A DNA stretch of 29,847 nt. Source: DATNBT01 sp964579765 (GTDB lineage Bacteria; Acidobacteriota; Vicinamibacteria; Vicinamibacterales; CAVVIG01). A model generated the notes under the pieces. That model was not told the DNA's origin, made no database searches, and saw only the letters and a list, made by a program, of their open reading frames with translations. Where the stretch lies: positions 1 to 29,847 of the forward strand of contig CAZOIK010000429.1 of NCBI GenBank assembly GCA_964579765.1, in the 5' to 3' direction. This document shows, piece by piece, positions 1 to 8,266 of this stretch (within the stretch, counting starts at the first letter, position 1; each line of letters begins with the position of its first letter). A program made the position numbers and the translations under genes.

Positions 1-1
1 A

Positions 2-757
2 GCGTACCGCTACGGCGACTACGCGCCGTGGATGCGCAAGACCATGGAGTTCGCGCGGCATGCCGGGGAGCACGTACTCGAGATCGGCGGCGGCATGGGC
101 ACCGACCTCGCGCAGTTCGCGCAGCACGGCGCCCTGGTGACCGACCTGGATCTGTCGGCGGGACATCTCGAGCTGGCCCGCGAGAACTTCAGGCTTCGCC
201 GCCTGCACGGTGAGTTCGTCCTGCACGACGCCGAGTCGCTGCCCTTCGATGACGGCACGTTCGACGTCGTGTACAGCAACGGCGTCCTGCATCACACGCC
301 GAACACCCGCGAGGTCGTCGACGAGATCTACCGCGTGCTCAAGCCGGGCGGCCGGGCCATCGTCATGATGTACGCGGAGAACTCGCTGCACTACTGGCGC
401 AACCTCGTGTGGACGATCGGCCTCAAGGACGGTGAGCTCGAGCGCCGGTCGATCGGCGAGATCATGTCGCGCGCGGTGGAGCGCTCCGACAGCGCGGCGG
501 CGCGGCCGCTGGTCAAGGTCTACACGAAAGAACGGCTGCGCCGGCTCTTCGACGGGTTCTCGGACATCGAGATCGTGCAGCGCCAGATGGTGTCGGCTGA
601 AGTGCCGAGGCTGCTCGCGCGGGTGCCGGTGAGGGTGCTCGGCACGTGGATGGGATGGAATCTGATCGTCAAAGCGCGGAAGCCGCTCGACTCGGCCGCT
701 AGAGCAGTCCCCGCAGCCGCGCCCGTAAGAACAAGGCAAGCGTCGGTCCGTCGGTGA
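2..757 (+). CDS. Class I SAM-dependent methyltransferase, 5'-truncated by window edge
   Basis: The frame is open from base 2, so the true start lies upstream of the window. The first in-window ATG (base 32) is probably internal, because the codons before it (RYGDYAPWM) resemble conserved sequence ahead of the Rossmann core in such enzymes. The SAM-binding motif VLEIGGGMGTD is encoded at 74-106. It is followed by an acidic loop (DLDLS), the segment LPFDDGTFDVVYSNGVLHH and a post-motif LKPGGRAIVMMY, all typical of methyltransferase family 11/25. The C-terminal third contains no membrane segment. The substrate cannot be read from the sequence; small-molecule or glycan/lipid methylation is possible given the neighbours. 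Its last 59 bases overlap the end of the convergent NUDIX gene, so it belongs to a transcription unit entering from the left. Confidence 0.9.
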   Translation, partial: AYRYGDYAPWMRKTMEFARHAGEHVLEIGGGMGTDLAQFAQHGALVTDLDLSAGHLELARENFRLRRLHGEFVLHDAESLPFDDGTFDVVYSNGVLHHTPNTREVVDEIYRVLKPGGRAIVMMYAENSLHYWRNLVWTIGLKDGELERRSIGEIMSRAVERSDSAAARPLVKVYTKERLRRLFDGFSDIEIVQRQMVSAEVPRLLARVPVRVLGTWMGWNLIVKARKPLDSAARAVPAAAPVRTRQASVRR

Positions 758-1391
758 TGACGTCGCCGGCGATCTCGTGCTCGAGCTCCGCGACAGTGAG
801 CTGTACCAATTCCACGATCGCTTCGTGGCTCTCCGGCGCTCCGATCCCGTCGATGCGCGCCAGGTAGAGATCGTGCCTTTCGTTGAAGATGCCGGAGGTC
901 GAGTGGAGCTGGCCGAGATCGATCAGGTCCGACGCATGTGCGCCGATCTCTTCGTGAAGCTCGCGCCGCGCTTCGTCCTCATGCGTGCCTGCTCCGGAGT
1001 ACGCCCCGCGCGGCGCCTCGAGATGCCACGCGCGCGTGCCATGACGAAAGCGGTTGAGCAGCACGACATGATTGCCGAGTACCGGCAGTACGGCCGCGCC
1101 ACCCGGCACCATCAGGCGGTTGTAGAGGCCGTAAGAGCCGTCGGCGAAACGGACGGCGTCGCGCGTGACGAGCAGGAACGGATCGTCGGCAAGCACGCCC
1201 ACCCGCACGTCGTCGGACGGAAGGCCCTCGTGCTGACGCTTGTGGCGCGCCTCGGACTGCGCGTGCGCGATTCGATCGGGCTCGAGCAGGATCTCGTAGA
1301 TGTCGCCGGGAGGATTCGTGTACAGCGACGGGTGCCGGCGCACGAGATCGAAGTAGCGCGAGAGACAGTCGTCCGCATCGAACTGACCCAT
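699..1391 (-). CDS. NUDIX hydrolase (ADP-ribose/nucleotide-sugar pyrophosphatase-like)
   Basis: This is a 230-residue protein. The NUDIX box lies at residues 129-151 and ends in RELHEEIGA, which contains the metal-binding glutamates E144, E147 and E148. The first glutamate of the consensus GX5EX7REUXEEXGU is replaced by glycine (G135); the catalytic REUXEE half is intact. The segment before the box (AWHLEAPRG) resembles the ELPAG of ADP-ribose and nucleotide-sugar pyrophosphatases, so hydrolysis of an NDP-sugar or ADP-ribose is likely but unproven. About 90 extra N-terminal residues are of unknown role. The ATG at 1391 overlaps an ATG on the other strand at 1390, and the tail overlaps the upstream methyltransferase by 59 bases. 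No clear ribosome binding site is visible. Confidence 0.85.
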   Translation of the reverse strand: MGQFDADDCLSRYFDLVRRHPSLYTNPPGDIYEILLEPDRIAHAQSEARHKRQHEGLPSDDVRVGVLADDPFLLVTRDAVRFADGSYGLYNRLMVPGGAAVLPVLGNHVVLLNRFRHGTRAWHLEAPRGAYSGAGTHEDEARRELHEEIGAHASDLIDLGQLHSTSGIFNERHDLYLARIDGIGAPESHEAIVELVQLTVAELEHEIAGDVITDGPTLALFLRARLRGLL

Positions 1392-1404
1392 GGCTGATCA
1401 TTCT

Positions 1405-1650
1405 ATGGCGAACCTCATCGGCATCGTGGCCGGCACACTGACGACCGTCGCGTTCCTGCCGCAGGTGATCAGGACGTGGCGCACGCGCCGCGCGGACGAC
1501 ATCTCGCTCGGCATGCTGCTGCTGTTCACGACGGGCGTCGCCTTGTGGGAGATCTACGGCCTCGCGATCGGCGCGGCGCCGGTGATTGCCGCCAACGCGG
1601 TCACGGTCGTGCTGGCGCTCGCCATGGTAGTGCTCAAGCTGCGATGCTGA
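1405..1650 (+). CDS. SemiSWEET-family sugar transporter
   Basis: This small, very hydrophobic protein has 81 residues and three membrane helices, the size and topology of bacterial SemiSWEETs, which work as dimers and move sugars down their gradient. The PQ motif is at residues 18-20 (FLPQ, then VIRTWRTRRADDIS). W48 and N64 match the conserved Trp/Asn substrate-binding pair of the family. I chose the ATG at 1405 rather than 1390 because MANLIG followed by VAGTLTTVAFLPQV fits the usual family N-terminus, and it avoids overlap with the divergent NUDIX start. It is the first gene of the long plus-strand run and overlaps the next gene by 7 bases. A role in sugar supply to, or release from, the pathway is inference. 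Confidence 0.88.
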   Translation: MANLIGIVAGTLTTVAFLPQVIRTWRTRRADDISLGMLLLFTTGVALWEIYGLAIGAAPVIAANAVTVVLALAMVVLKLRC

Positions 1651-3575
1651 GCCGGCTGTTCGGGCGTCGCGGCCCCGATTTCTCGCGCGAGGCGGGCGAC
1701 GCCGCCGCGTGGGTGCGCTTGCGCCTCGCGCGGCCGGCCCTCTACACCTCGATCGCCGACGACCGCGTCGACGGGATCCGCCGCCTGCATCCGCGCGAGG
1801 TCGACCAGACGCTTGCGGCGGCCGAGCGCGTGATGCGCCACGAGTTCGATCTGCTCGGGAGCGGCGCGTTCGTACCGGCGGATCCGGATCGGCCGGCGCG
1901 CAGCGGTTACGCGCCAATCGACTGGTACCTCGACCCGGTCCGCGGACTGCGCTTTCCGCGCGGCATTCCGTGCGGCGAGTGGGACCTCTACAAGATGCGG
2001 CCGGCCAACGCGGACATCAAGTACCCTTGGGAGCTCGCGCGCTGCCAGCATTGGGCGGTCCTCGGCCAGGCGTTCCGGCTGACGCGCGACGAGCGGTTCG
2101 CGCGCGAGATTGCCGAGGAGCTCGACGACTTCGTCGACGCGAATCCCGTCGGCGTCGGCGTCAACTGGACGTGCACGATGGACGAGGCCATCCGCGCGGC
2201 CAACTGGGCCATCGGCCTCGAACTCGTGCGCGACAGCACGGCGCTCGACGCGGCGTTCTGGCGCCGCGCGTTCGGCGCGCTGTTCGACCACGGTGTGTTC
2301 ATCCGCGACCATCTCGAGAACACCTACGAGGTCACGAGCAATCACTTCCTCAGCAACGTCGTCGGCCTCTGGTTCCTTGGCGCGGTGTTCGAGGGCCTGG
2401 CGAGCGGCGACGAGTGGACCGCGTTCGCCCGGACGTCGCTCGAGCAGGAAATCGACGTGCAGGTGCTTCCAGACGGCGCCGACTTCGAGTCGTCTGTTCC
2501 GTACCACCGTCTCGTCACGGAGCTGTTTCTCGGCGCCCTGCGACTCGGCGACGTGCGGAGCGCCGAGCTGTCGCCGCACTACCGGGCGCGCGTGCGCAAC
2601 ATGGTCGCGTATCTCGCCGCGGTCGTTCGTCCCGACGGCCTGATGCCGCAGGTCGGCGACGCGGATGACGGGCGGCTGCACGTCCTGGGCGGATACGGCA
2701 CGAGCACGCCGCAGGACGGCCGCCACGTCTTCGGTCCGGCTGGCGCGATGTACGACGAACCCGGCTGGACGTGTCTGGCCGGATCCGCGTGGGAGACCGC
2801 TTGGTGGGGGCTCGAGCCGGGAGCGCACGCCGCCGCCTCGACGCCCGCGCCGGCCGGACGGCTGTTTCGCGACGCAGGCGTGGCCGTCATGCGCGCGCAG
2901 TCGCACTACCTGCTCGTCACGAACGGGATCGTCGGCACGAAGGGATTCGGCAACCACAAGCACAACGATCAGCTGTCGTTCGAGTATCACTGCGACGGCA
3001 CCCCGCTCATCGTCGACGCCGGAAGCTACGTGTACACGTCGGACTTCGACGCGAGGAACGCCTTCCGTTGCACCGCCGCGCACAACACGCTCGGTGTCGA
3101 CGATGTCGAGCAGAACGAGATGAAGCCGGAGTGGATCTTCAGGATGTTCGAGGCGGCGCGGCCGGAGCATGTGGCGTTCGACGATCGGCCAGATGCAATC
3201 CGCTACGTCGGAACCCACCACGGGTACGAGCGGCTCGGGCAGCCAGTGGCGCATCAGCGGGAGCTCGAGCTGACCAAGGCCACTGGCGCGCTGCGAATCG
3301 TCGATCGTCTCACGGGCGCGGGATCGCATCGTCTGCGATGGCATTTTCATCTTGCACCCGGCGCCGGAGCGGCGGTCCGCGATGAGACGACGATCGAGCT
3401 GCGCGCGGACGCGCGCTCGTGGGTCATGCGGATCCCGGCCGGTCTGCAGGCGGCAATCGTTCCGGCGCGCCACTCGCCGTCGTACGGCGTCGCCGTGGCG
3501 TGTCACGCCGTCACGCTGTCGGCACGCGTCGATCTCGCGGACGCGGTCTCCTTCGAGTTCATCATTACGCCATGA
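1644..3575 (+). CDS. Heparinase II/III-family protein (alginate lyase-like), no signal peptide
   Basis: The 643-residue length is normal for the family. The N-terminal half is a helical toroid-type region with SNHFLSNVVGLW (N233, H234), the Asn-His pair often catalytic in PL12/15/17/21-like lyases. The C-terminal half carries the Heparinase_II_III signature GNHKHNDQLSF (436-446, H440) and DAGSYVY (458-464). Known relatives cleave uronic-acid polysaccharides by beta-elimination. The start ATG (1644) lies inside the end of the SemiSWEET gene (ATGCTGA overlap), so translation is probably coupled. The N-terminus (MLSRLFGRRGPDF) is charged with no hydrophobic segment, so the protein is predicted cytoplasmic. 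Followed directly by an exporter permease, it may trim or edit a growing uronate-containing glycan. An altered, non-lytic function is also possible. Confidence 0.87.
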   Translation: MLSRLFGRRGPDFSREAGDAAAWVRLRLARPALYTSIADDRVDGIRRLHPREVDQTLAAAERVMRHEFDLLGSGAFVPADPDRPARSGYAPIDWYLDPVRGLRFPRGIPCGEWDLYKMRPANADIKYPWELARCQHWAVLGQAFRLTRDERFAREIAEELDDFVDANPVGVGVNWTCTMDEAIRAANWAIGLELVRDSTALDAAFWRRAFGALFDHGVFIRDHLENTYEVTSNHFLSNVVGLWFLGAVFEGLASGDEWTAFARTSLEQEIDVQVLPDGADFESSVPYHRLVTELFLGALRLGDVRSAELSPHYRARVRNMVAYLAAVVRPDGLMPQVGDADDGRLHVLGGYGTSTPQDGRHVFGPAGAMYDEPGWTCLAGSAWETAWWGLEPGAHAAASTPAPAGRLFRDAGVAVMRAQSHYLLVTNGIVGTKGFGNHKHNDQLSFEYHCDGTPLIVDAGSYVYTSDFDARNAFRCTAAHNTLGVDDVEQNEMKPEWIFRMFEAARPEHVAFDDRPDAIRYVGTHHGYERLGQPVAHQRELELTKATGALRIVDRLTGAGSHRLRWHFHLAPGAGAAVRDETTIELRADARSWVMRIPAGLQAAIVPARHSPSYGVAVACHAVTLSARVDLADAVSFEFIITP

Positions 3576-4393
3576 CGACAGCAGTGCGGCTCGGGTCGGC
3601 GCCGACACGGATGGCGCGCACGATTGGCCGCCACGGACGCCTGCTCGCCGCCATCACGCGCGTCGAGCTCGGCAAGCGGCACGCCGGGTCGATCCTCGGC
3701 CTCGCGTGGGTCGTGTTGCAGCCGGCGCTCCTGCTGGCCGTCTACCTGTTCGTGTACATGGTCGTCGGCGGCCGCCTCGGCAGCGGCGGGGAGAGCCGCT
3801 TCGAGTACGTGCTGTACGTCTTTTGCGGCCTCGTGCCGTACCTCGGATTCATGGAGGCGCTGACGAGCGGCGGCGTGTCGATCAGGCAGAACATGCATCT
3901 CGTGAAGAACGTGATGCTGCCGATCGAGCTGATTCCCGTCCGCAGCGTCCTCGTCGGGATGGCGAGCGAGTTCGTCAGCATCGCCATCGTCCTGGTGCTC
4001 GTCACCGCGGGCGGCGCGCTGACCGCGCGCGTCGTCCTGCTGCCGGCGGCCGTGCTGCTCGAAGTGCTGTGGCTGGTCGGCCTGACCTGGATCCTGTCGA
4101 GCGTCACGGTGGCGCTGCCCGACGTCACGTACTTCGTGAACCTGTTCGTGTTCCTGCTGATGTTCGTCTCGCCGATCGGCTATCGTCCGGAGCTCGTGCC
4201 GGCGGCGCTGCGCTGGACGCTCTATCTGAATCCTGTCTTCTACATGACGCAGGCGTTCCGCGCGGCGCTGCTGGCGCCCGAGCATGCGAGCGTCAAGGTG
4301 TGGGCCGTCTACGTCGTGATGTCGCTCGGGACGTTCGCCGTCGGCAGCGCGTTCTTCCTCGCGTTCAAGGACGTACTGGTCGACTACGAATGA
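3572..4393 (+). CDS. ABC-2 type polysaccharide export permease (Wzm/TagG family)
   Basis: The protein has 273 residues and about six hydrophobic helices, and family features can be read along its length. The N-terminal cytoplasmic segment (LLAAITRVELGKRHAGSILG) precedes the first helix WVVLQPALLLAVYLFVYMVV. A central motif HLVKNVMLPIELIPVR and a C-terminal LNPVFYMTQAFR are typical of Wzm, TagG and KpsM-like permeases that export O-antigen or teichoic-acid-type glycans. The ATG sits in an ATGA overlap with the heparinase stop, and the stop in turn overlaps the next start. The partner ATPase (Wzt), normally adjacent, is absent from the window, so it must be encoded elsewhere or this permease borrows one. 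Confidence 0.9.
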   Translation: MTTAVRLGSAPTRMARTIGRHGRLLAAITRVELGKRHAGSILGLAWVVLQPALLLAVYLFVYMVVGGRLGSGGESRFEYVLYVFCGLVPYLGFMEALTSGGVSIRQNMHLVKNVMLPIELIPVRSVLVGMASEFVSIAIVLVLVTAGGALTARVVLLPAAVLLEVLWLVGLTWILSSVTVALPDVTYFVNLFVFLLMFVSPIGYRPELVPAALRWTLYLNPVFYMTQAFRAALLAPEHASVKVWAVYVVMSLGTFAVGSAFFLAFKDVLVDYE

Positions 4394-5709
4394 CGCGCCG
4401 CACGCAAACGGCTGCGGTCGGCGCGGCGCTCGCCGCCGTGGCTGTGGTCGCCGTCTGGACGCGCTTCCAGTACATCAACCTGTACGGCGGCCGCGAGGTG
4501 TCCTATCTCGACTGGGCGAATGCGCACTACTTCGGCGGGATGACCGCCTTCTACGTCTCGGTGTCCGACGCACTCGCCGCCGGGCATCCGTACGTCACGC
4601 TCCACTATCCGCCCGGCTATCCGCTGTTCCTGGCGGCGCTGAAGCGGCTCGGCGTGACCGATCTCAACGACGTCCGAAGGATCCAGGCCGTGCTCGACGG
4701 GTGTGCGGTCTGCGCGATGTACGCGCTCGCGCGCTATCTCGGCCTCGGCAGGATCTGGTCGATCGCCGCCGCTGCCGTCTATGCCGTGTGGCCCTTGTGG
4801 GCGGCCGGATCGATCTGGATTCTCGCGGAATCCGCGTCGGTGCCGCTCGTCCTGCTCGCGCTGCTCGCGAGCGTCTGGGCCGGACTGGGCGGTGGGTGGT
4901 GGAGAGCAGCCGTCGCCGGCGTCCTGCTCGGCGCGAGCGCGCTCGTGCGACCCGATCTGCTGCTGTTGATCGTGCCGGCGCTCGGTGTCTTCGCGCTCGG
5001 CGGGGCATCGGCGCGAACCGCTCGCATTGCCGCCGCCGCCCTCGCCTTTGGCGTCGTCGTCGGCGCGTGGGGTGTCCACAATGTCAGGACGCACGGGCGC
5101 TGGGTGTTCTCGTCGAGTACTGGCGGGCTCAACATGTGGGAGGGCCTCGGTGAACGGCCGAATGCCTATGGGTACGTCACAGACGATTCGGCCGCCAACC
5201 ATGTGCTGAAGTCGCGAGGGCTCGCGTGGTCGTCGCTCGAGGCGGACAGCTTCTTTCGCGCCGAGTACCTTCGAGCGTGGCGCGAACATCCGGGGTTCGT
5301 CATCCACACGATCGTCGAGCGCGAACCCCACGTCGTGTTCGAGTCGGAGCATCTGCAGCCGCTGTTCTTCGGACGCGCGCGTCAACTGCTGGACGTAGTC
5401 GGCATCTTCCTGGTCGCGCTGGCGATCTGGATCAGGCGCCGGGACGTCGTCGCATGGATGGTGCTGGCGGTGCCTCCTCTCTATGCGATGGCGACGATCG
5501 GGCTGTTGCACTACGAGCCGCGATACGTCCGATACGTCCAGCTCTCGTACGTCCTTGCATTCGTCCTGCTTGCCGCTGACGCATGGCGCCGGCTGTCGAC
5601 GCCGCCGCGCGGCCTCATCGCAGCGGTCACGGCGACAGCCGCCTGGCTCCTCGTCGCTGTGTACGCTGCCAGAGAACTGCTGGCGCTGCACCTCGCTGCC
5701 ATTCGATGA
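4390..5709 (+). CDS. GT-C membrane glycosyltransferase (GT39/ArnT-like)
   Basis: This 439-residue polytopic protein has one N-terminal helix, then an external loop with an acidic residue (SYLDWANAHYF, D41) and HYPPGYPLFLAALK, followed by many hydrophobic segments. That arrangement is typical of the PMT/ArnT superfamily, which uses polyprenyl-phosphate sugars as donors outside the cytoplasmic membrane. The start ATG is in an ATGA overlap with the permease gene; the much longer open frame upstream in this phase is a shadow of the previous two genes. It is directly followed, again with a 4-base overlap, by a GtrB-like transferase that could make its lipid-linked sugar donor. The donor sugar and acceptor are not identifiable from sequence. 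Confidence 0.83.
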   Translation: MTRRTQTAAVGAALAAVAVVAVWTRFQYINLYGGREVSYLDWANAHYFGGMTAFYVSVSDALAAGHPYVTLHYPPGYPLFLAALKRLGVTDLNDVRRIQAVLDGCAVCAMYALARYLGLGRIWSIAAAAVYAVWPLWAAGSIWILAESASVPLVLLALLASVWAGLGGGWWRAAVAGVLLGASALVRPDLLLLIVPALGVFALGGASARTARIAAAALAFGVVVGAWGVHNVRTHGRWVFSSSTGGLNMWEGLGERPNAYGYVTDDSAANHVLKSRGLAWSSLEADSFFRAEYLRAWREHPGFVIHTIVEREPHVVFESEHLQPLFFGRARQLLDVVGIFLVALAIWIRRRDVVAWMVLAVPPLYAMATIGLLHYEPRYVRYVQLSYVLAFVLLAADAWRRLSTPPRGLIAAVTATAAWLLVAVYAARELLALHLAAIR

Positions 5710-6650
5710 AACACGTCCCCGGCCTTGCCGTCATTGTCCCGTGCTACAACGAGGCGGCGGTGCTGCCGCAGACTTCCCGCGCGCTCATCGCGGCCGTCGA
5801 GGCGCTCGTCGACGCCGGGGCCGTCCGACCCGACAGCACGATTCACTTCATCGATGACGGCTCGGTGGATCGCACATGGGAGGCGATCACACAGCTCGCT
5901 GCATCGACCGCGCGCGTCCACGGCATCAAGCTGTCCCGAAACTATGGACATCAGCATGCGCTGCTTGCCGGTTTGCTGACGGCGGAGGGCGACGCCGTCA
6001 TCAGCATCGACGCCGATCTGCAGGACGATGTGGCGGCGATGGCGGCGATGGTGGACGCGTACGCGCGCGGCGCCGACATCGTCTACGGCGTCCGTCGCAC
6101 CAGATCGACGGATTCGTGGTTCAAGCGTGTCACCGGCGAGGGGTACTACCGATTCGCGCGAGTGATGGGCGTGCGGCTGGTGTTCAACCACGCCGACTTT
6201 CGGCTGCTGAGCCGGCGGGCAATCGAGGCGCTGCGCGAGTACAACGAACGGAATCTCTTCCTCCGCGGCATCATCCCGCAGCTCGGATTCTCCAGTGCGC
6301 GGGTTGAATACGATCGCCGGGAGCGCGCGGCGGGAGAGTCCAAGTATCCCCTGCGCAGGATGCTCGCGTTCGCGCTCGACGGCATCACATCCTTTTCGGC
6401 CCTCCCGCTGCGACTGATTACGCTTCTCGGTCTGGCGGTTTCGTTCGGGAGCTTTGCCGTCGCCGTGTGGGCGCTGTGGGTGAAGTTCGTCGAGCATTCG
6501 GCGGTACCGGGATGGACGTCCACCGTCGTGCCCGTGGCGCTGCTCGGCGGCATCCAGCTGCTGTGCACCGGCATCATCGGACAGTACGTCGCGAAGACCT
6601 ACGTGGAGACGAAGGCCCGTCCTCGATTCACGATCGAGAAGGCGATCTGA
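5706..6650 (+). CDS. GtrB/ArnC-like polyprenyl-phosphate glycosyltransferase (GT2)
   Basis: The 314-residue protein has a GT-A domain (VIVPCYNEAAVLP near the start; D50-D51-G52; DADLQDD at 102-108) followed by two C-terminal membrane helices (LITLLGLAVSFGSFAVAVWA and LLGGIQLLCTGIIGQYV). This is the layout of GtrB, ArnC and DPM1-type enzymes, which transfer a sugar from a nucleotide to polyprenyl phosphate. The motif GIIGQYVAKTYVETKARP is typical of this group. The start is an ATGA overlap with the upstream GT-C gene, making a plausible donor-making/donor-using pair. The next gene starts 2 bases after the stop. Confidence 0.9.
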   Translation: MKHVPGLAVIVPCYNEAAVLPQTSRALIAAVEALVDAGAVRPDSTIHFIDDGSVDRTWEAITQLAASTARVHGIKLSRNYGHQHALLAGLLTAEGDAVISIDADLQDDVAAMAAMVDAYARGADIVYGVRRTRSTDSWFKRVTGEGYYRFARVMGVRLVFNHADFRLLSRRAIEALREYNERNLFLRGIIPQLGFSSARVEYDRRERAAGESKYPLRRMLAFALDGITSFSALPLRLITLLGLAVSFGSFAVAVWALWVKFVEHSAVPGWTSTVVPVALLGGIQLLCTGIIGQYVAKTYVETKARPRFTIEKAI

Positions 6651-6652
6651 GC

Positions 6653-8251
6653 GTGAGGTCGCTGACCGTCGTCCGGCCGGGGGTGCCGCGTGCGGCAGCG
6701 CAGCCCGGCGAGACGGTCATCACGTTTGACGAGTTCGCGGCCTGGATCAAGTCGGGACGCGTGCTGTCGAAGATCGGGCGCTACGACGAGTCGCGGATGC
6801 TCGTCCATCGGATCGAATCGGCCGGACGTCCGCTGCCGCTGAGCCTGGCGCTGCGCTGGATCACGCGCGGCGCCGTGCGGATCGAAGACGAGCGCGGGCG
6901 GACGCGGGTGATCGACGCCGGCACGCTGGCTCGCTGGGTCGCGCAGGCAGCCACCGAGCCGTTCAAGATCGAGGCGCTGCTGCGGCGCATGGACCACACG
7001 GTGCGCGCGTTAGAGAGCGAGGCGTCGCAGCGTCCCAGGGCGACGCTTGATCTGTCGAAGCCGCCGCTGTACCTGCGCTCGGATCTGAGCTTCGGCGTCC
7101 GCGCCGGCGGATCGGTGGGCCACATCGCCGGTGTCGTGAATGAGCTCGAACATTTTGCCGCGCCGCCGGTCGTCGTCTCGACCGACGAGGTCGCGACGGT
7201 GAACCCGCGGATCGAGCAGCATCTGGTCGCGCCATCCGAGGCGTTCTGGAATTTCAGAGAGCTGCCGACCTTCGTCCTGAACGAGACGCTCGAAGCCGAG
7301 GCCGAACGCGCGCTTGGCGGGCGCAGGCCGGCGTTCGTATATCAGCGCTACAGCCTCAACAACTTCACCGGCGTCCGGCTGGCGCGCCGGATGGGTGTGC
7401 CGCTCGTCATCGAGTACAACGGCTCGGAGATCTGGATGCGCCGGCACTGGGGCCATCCGCTCGCGCACGAGAGGCTGTCGGAACGGATCGAGCGGCTGGA
7501 TCTCCGCGCCGCCGATCTCGTCGTGGTCGTCAGCACGCCGATGAAGGACGAGATCTGTGGACGCGGCGTCGAGCCGTCGCGTGTCGTGGTCAACCCGAAC
7601 GGCGTCGACACCGATCGCTACAGTCCTGACGTCGACGGTTCAGCGGTGCGCGCACGGTACTCGCTGCAGGACGCCGTCGTTATCGGCTTCATCGGCACGT
7701 TCGGTCCATGGCATGGCGCCGACGTGCTCGCGCGCGCGTACGTGCGCCTGCGGGCGTCGCATCCAGACCTCGCGCCGCGCGTGCGCCTGCTCATGATCGG
7801 CGACGGCGTCACGCTCCCCGACAGCCGCCGTATCGTGAACGTAGGCAGCGCAACGGATGCAGCGGTGTTCACCGGCCTCGTACCTCAGGAACAAGGGGCG
7901 AGCCACCTCGCCGCATGCGACGTGCTCGTCTCGCCGCACGTTCCGAATCCGGACGGCACGCCCTTCTTCGGATCGCCGACCAAGCTCTTCGAATACATGG
8001 CGATGGGCAAGGCCATCGTCGCCTCGAAGCTCGATCAGATCGGCGAGGTCCTGGCGCACGAGAAGACCGCGCTGCTCGTGCCGCCTGGCGATGTCGACGC
8101 GTTGACCGACGCGCTCGCGCGACTGATTCGCGATCGCGCGCTGCGCGAGTGCCTGGGCGCCGAGGCGCGTCGCGCGGCCGTCGAGCGGCACACGTGGCGT
8201 GAGCATACCCGGCGGACGGTCGAGCGGCTGATGGCCGTGATGCAGGCCTGA
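6653..8251 (+). CDS. Glycosyltransferase family 4 (GT-B) with N-terminal extension
   Basis: The protein has 532 residues, longer than the usual 360-420 for GT4. The GT-B core begins near residue 140 (LRSDLSFGVRAGGSVGHIAG). It contains VIEYNGSEIWMRRHW, VVNPNGVDTDRYSPD, FIGTFGPWHGADVL and the donor-binding motif SPTKLFEYMAMGKAIVAS (E447). The first 140 residues (VITFDEFAAWIKSGRVLSKIGRYDES) are not recognised and are not hydrophobic. The start is GTG at 6653, 2 bases after the previous stop and preceded by an AGAAGG-like purine tract. The stop codon TGA and the last two codons lie inside the hairpin element at 8241-8264, so the natural C-terminus may have been altered by that element. Confidence 0.88.
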   Translation: MRSLTVVRPGVPRAAAQPGETVITFDEFAAWIKSGRVLSKIGRYDESRMLVHRIESAGRPLPLSLALRWITRGAVRIEDERGRTRVIDAGTLARWVAQAATEPFKIEALLRRMDHTVRALESEASQRPRATLDLSKPPLYLRSDLSFGVRAGGSVGHIAGVVNELEHFAAPPVVVSTDEVATVNPRIEQHLVAPSEAFWNFRELPTFVLNETLEAEAERALGGRRPAFVYQRYSLNNFTGVRLARRMGVPLVIEYNGSEIWMRRHWGHPLAHERLSERIERLDLRAADLVVVVSTPMKDEICGRGVEPSRVVVNPNGVDTDRYSPDVDGSAVRARYSLQDAVVIGFIGTFGPWHGADVLARAYVRLRASHPDLAPRVRLLMIGDGVTLPDSRRIVNVGSATDAAVFTGLVPQEQGASHLAACDVLVSPHVPNPDGTPFFGSPTKLFEYMAMGKAIVASKLDQIGEVLAHEKTALLVPPGDVDALTDALARLIRDRALRECLGAEARRAAVERHTWREHTRRTVERLMAVMQA

Positions 8252-8264
8252 AGGCCTGCACTAC
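8241..8264 (+). repeat. Hairpin element 1 (TGAA-loop, REP-like)
   Basis: This is a perfect inverted repeat: TGCAGGCC at 8241-8248, loop TGAA at 8249-8252, GGCCTGCA at 8253-8260, followed by CTAC ending at 8264. The TGA of the loop is the stop codon of the upstream glycosyltransferase, and the next gene starts 3 bases after the element. Two similar elements occur at 9513-9537 and 18303-18325. It could fold as an RNA hairpin between the two genes, but there is no U-tract, so a classical intrinsic terminator is unlikely. Confidence 0.8.
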
Positions 8265-8266
8265 AA

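Noticed and set aside
1554..3608. A 684-codon open frame on the minus strand opposite the heparinase gene
   Set aside because: It mirrors the codon structure of a clear plus-strand gene in GC-rich DNA. Its product is Arg/Asp/Val-rich with no recognisable motif, while the plus-strand frame carries conserved family motifs.
3352..4389. Long plus-strand frame upstream of the GT-C gene start at 4390
   Set aside because: Its translation is arginine-rich and lies wholly over the heparinase and permease genes. The real protein begins at the ATGA overlap at 4390.
8241..8264. Hairpin element 1 as an intrinsic transcription terminator
   Set aside because: There is no following T-run and the downstream gene starts 3 bases later with the operon continuing. 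The same applies to elements 2 and 3.
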